A stretch of DNA of 8,650 bases from Burkholderiales bacterium. Its GTDB lineage: Bacteria; Pseudomonadota; Gammaproteobacteria; Burkholderiales; CAIKXV01. Position numbers and translations under genes: made by a program. Below the pieces are notes generated by a model, which saw only the letters and a program-made list of their open reading frames with translations, was not told where the DNA came from and did no database searches. Shown piece after piece: positions 6,701 to 8,650 of this stretch. Numbering within the stretch: the stretch's first letter is position 1; each line of letters opens with the position of its first letter. The DNA lies in the NCBI GenBank assembly GCA_014379045.1, contig JACMMK010000238.1:1-8650 (forward strand). Direction: 5' to 3'.

Positions 6701-6708
6701 CCCCCCCC
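6701..6708 (+). repeat. Run of eight C between moaA and moeA
   Basis: A homopolymer C8 lies 28 nt upstream of the preferred moeA start. It falls just inside an alternative in-frame start (ATG 6694), so a one-base slip would put that upstream start out of frame while leaving the main ATG at 6736 unaffected. Confidence 0.9.
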
Positions 6709-6735
6709 ACGGCCGACGACTCCGAGGAACCGTTG

Positions 6736-8031
6736 ATGAACTCTCCCGATACCCGCATCGACCCGACCGCCGAATCGATCCGCGCAGCATCGTGTGCCGA
6801 TGATTACGATCCGAATTCGATGCCGGTCGACAAGGCCCGCGCGTTCATCGACCGCTTCGTCGCGCCGGTCGCCGAGACCCAGCGCCTGCCGTTGCGCGCA
6901 GCCCTCGGCCACGTGCTCGCCGAAGACATCGTGTCGCCGTTCGACGTGCCGCTCGCCGACAATTCGGCGATGGATGGCTACGCACTGCGCCATGCCGAGG
7001 TCGACGGCCGCGATGGGGTGACGCTGAAGGTCGTCGGCACAGCGTTCGCGGGGCGCACCTATGCGGGCGCGATCGGCCCCGGGGAATGCCTCCGCATCAT
7101 GACCGGCGGTGTGGTGCCGGCGGGGCTCGATTGCGTGGTGCCCCAGGAGCACACGCGCCCAGGTGACGGCGTGGTCACCTTCGGTGCCGGGATCCGGCAT
7201 GCGCAGAACGTCCGCTATGCGGGCGAAGACATGCGCCGCGATGCAGTGGTGCTGCGGCGCGGTCAGTGGCTACGCCCTGCCGAAACGGGCCTCCTCGCCT
7301 CGCTCGGCATCGGCGAGGTCACCGTGTTCCGTCGGCTGCGCGTCGCGTTCTTCTCGACCGGCGACGAACTCGTGTCGATCGGCGGCACGCTCGGCGAAGG
7401 GCAGGTCTACGACAGCAATCGCTACACGATCCACGGCATGCTCACGCGCATGGGCATCGACCTGATCGACATGGGCGTCGTGCGCGACGACCCGGCGACG
7501 CTCGAAGCGCAGTTCGCGCAGGCAGCGCGCGCGGCCGACGTGGTGATCACGAGCGGCGGCGTCTCCGTCGGCGAAGCCGATTTCATCAAGCAGATGCTCG
7601 AGCGCCTCGGCGAAGTCGTGTTCTGGAAGATCGCGATGAAGCCGGGACGTCCGCTCGCCTACGGCAAGATCGGCGGCGCACACTTCTTCGGCCTGCCGGG
7701 CAATCCGGTATCGGTGATGGTCACCTTCTATCAGTTCGTGCGCGAGCCGCTGTGGAAGATGATGGGGCGCGATCCGCTGCCATTGCTGCCGGTGTTCAAG
7801 GCGACCTGCACCACGGCACTGAAGAAGGCGCCGGGACGCACCGAGTTCCAGCGCGGCGTGTTGTCGGCGTCCGCCGACGGCGGTTGGCAGGTGCGACCGA
7901 CCGGCGAGCAGGGGTCGGGCATCCTGTCGTCGATGGTGCAGGCAAACTGCTTCATCGTGATGCCGGAGGCGCAGGGCAACGTCGCCCCGGGCGCGCTGGT
8001 CGAGGTTCAGATGCTCGAAGGATTGATCTGA
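6736..8031 (+). CDS. moeA: Molybdopterin molybdenumtransferase MoeA
   Basis: MoeA inserts molybdate (or tungstate) into adenylylated molybdopterin, yielding active cofactor in the cytoplasm. The 431-residue protein shows the family motifs in order: PFDVPLADNSAMDGYA (68-83), TGGVVPAGLDCVVPQEH (123-139), STGDEL (207-212) with GQVYDSN, TSGGVSVGEADF (272-283), MKPGRPL (301-307) and FGLPGNPVSVM (318-328). These span the MPT-binding MogA-like domain and the C-terminal beta domain. Compared with E. coli MoeA it has a ~25-residue N-terminal extension containing YDPNSMPVDKA. ATG 6736 is chosen because GAGGAA lies 6 nt upstream; ATG 6694 would add 14 residues but lacks a ribosome site. fdhD follows after 23 nt, so the two are probably cotranscribed. 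Confidence 0.97.
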   Translation: MNSPDTRIDPTAESIRAASCADDYDPNSMPVDKARAFIDRFVAPVAETQRLPLRAALGHVLAEDIVSPFDVPLADNSAMDGYALRHAEVDGRDGVTLKVVGTAFAGRTYAGAIGPGECLRIMTGGVVPAGLDCVVPQEHTRPGDGVVTFGAGIRHAQNVRYAGEDMRRDAVVLRRGQWLRPAETGLLASLGIGEVTVFRRLRVAFFSTGDELVSIGGTLGEGQVYDSNRYTIHGMLTRMGIDLIDMGVVRDDPATLEAQFAQAARAADVVITSGGVSVGEADFIKQMLERLGEVVFWKIAMKPGRPLAYGKIGGAHFFGLPGNPVSVMVTFYQFVREPLWKMMGRDPLPLLPVFKATCTTALKKAPGRTEFQRGVLSASADGGWQVRPTGEQGSGILSSMVQANCFIVMPEAQGNVAPGALVEVQMLEGLI

Positions 8032-8054
8032 CGTCGTTCACCGAGGAGCCGTCG

Positions 8055-8650
8055 ATGTCTTTACCCGACACCGCGTATCGGCCCGATCTTACCCAGGCGC
8101 GGCGCGACCTCACCTTCGACGTCGAGGCGATCGACGAGCAGGGGGCGACAGCGACGGTGGCGATCGCCGGCGAACACCCGTTGACGCTGTATGTCGATCG
8201 TCGCGAGATCGTGACATTGATGACCCTGGGGCAGGCGCCCGAGGCGCTCGCGCTGGGGTTCCTGCGCAATCAGCGCCTGCTCGGCGGAATCGACGAGGTC
8301 GCGGCGGTCCATGTCGACTGGGAAGTCGACGCGGTCGCAGTCACCACGCGCGGCGGCGCGGCCGACTTCAGTGCGCGCACCGCGCGCCGCACCGTCACCA
8401 CCGGGTGCGGGCAAGGTTCGGTGTTCGGCGATCTGATGGATGAGATCGAGACGATCCGGCTCGCTCCCGACGCGCGTCTGACGCAACGCGCGCTATACGC
8501 ACTGCTCGACGCGGTGCGCAGGCGCGAGACGATCTACAAGCAGGCCGGCGCGGTGCACGGCTGCGCGCTCGCGCGCTGCGGCGACGATGGCGCGCCAGAC
8601 GCACCGGGTACCAACGCACCGGGTGCCAACGCGGGGGCGGACGACATACC
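8055..8650 (+). CDS. fdhD: Formate dehydrogenase accessory sulfurtransferase FdhD (partial, 3' end beyond window)
   Basis: FdhD moves sulfur from a cysteine desulfurase to the Mo/W-bis-MGD cofactor, a step needed for formate dehydrogenase activity. About 198 residues are visible before the window ends. Family features are HPLTLYVDRREIVTLMTLG (41-59), ALGFLRNQRLL (66-76), VDWE, RTVTTGCGQGSVFGDLM (112-128) and YKQAGAVHGCAL (161-172). The sulfur-carrying loop has Cys118 in CGQG, where E. coli FdhD has CxxC; the second Cys is absent. After VHGCALARC comes an Ala/Pro/Gly/Asn-rich stretch with a short tandem repeat, before the expected VEDVGRHN motif, which is out of view. ATG 8055 has AGGAG 7 nt upstream and sits 23 nt after moeA. 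Confidence 0.95.
   Translation, partial: MSLPDTAYRPDLTQARRDLTFDVEAIDEQGATATVAIAGEHPLTLYVDRREIVTLMTLGQAPEALALGFLRNQRLLGGIDEVAAVHVDWEVDAVAVTTRGGAADFSARTARRTVTTGCGQGSVFGDLMDEIETIRLAPDARLTQRALYALLDAVRRRETIYKQAGAVHGCALARCGDDGAPDAPGTNAPGANAGADDI
8601..8630 (+). repeat. Two 15-bp tandem units within fdhD
   Basis: GCACCGGGTACCAAC is followed immediately by GCACCGGGTGCCAAC (14 of 15 identical). They are in frame and encode APGTN-APGAN, then a related AGADD. The unit length keeps the frame, so copy-number change would alter loop length without breaking the protein. Confidence 0.9.

Overview
The window is GC-rich DNA (by eye roughly two-thirds G+C) from a Gram-negative bacterium, most likely a betaproteobacterium. 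Support for this is a PEP-CTERM/exosortase-type surface protein, the sequence style of MoaA, MoeA and FdhD, and the gene set. The lineage is inferred from protein style only. Almost everything recognisable serves one pathway: uptake of molybdate/tungstate and assembly of the pyranopterin (molybdenum/tungsten) cofactor.

Minus-strand block, read from 3929 down to 177: tupA (periplasmic oxyanion-binding protein), tupB (permease), tupC (ATPase), mobB, moaD and moaE. tupB/tupC overlap by 16 nt, tupC/mobB share a TGATG junction, and moaD/moaE are 3 nt apart. About 100 nt separate mobB from moaD. This looks like an operon joining metal-oxyanion import to dithiolene formation (MPT synthase, MoaD+MoaE) and guanine dinucleotide cofactor formation (MobB). 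Beyond moaE lies an imperfect direct repeat (1-58 and 123-180, 122-nt period). Each copy starts on an ATGA start/stop overlap and can be read as a short peptide; this is the least explained structure in the window.

Centre: a short winged-helix regulator resembling the ModE N-terminal domain (4040-4585, plus) is divergent from tupA across a 110-bp promoter region. It has no visible ligand-binding domain, and its last ~65 codons look atypical and run through a strong hairpin. Convergent with it is a secreted protein with a PEP-CTERM/VPLP-type sorting tail (4624-5406, minus), functionally unrelated to the rest, with a recognisable sigma70-type promoter.

Plus-strand block: moaA (5655-6659, first step of cofactor synthesis), moeA (6736-8031, metal insertion) and the start of fdhD (8055 to the window edge, sulfur transfer needed for formate dehydrogenase). 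fdhD next to the cofactor genes suggests that a Mo/W formate dehydrogenase is an important client. moaC, mobA and mogA/moaB, needed for a complete pathway, are not here and must lie elsewhere.

Most of the window is well-understood biology. The points worth a second look are the repeat with nested mini-ORFs at the left edge, the truncated-looking regulator, the repeat-bearing insertion and single-Cys loop in FdhD, and the pairing of a Tup-type transporter with MobB.
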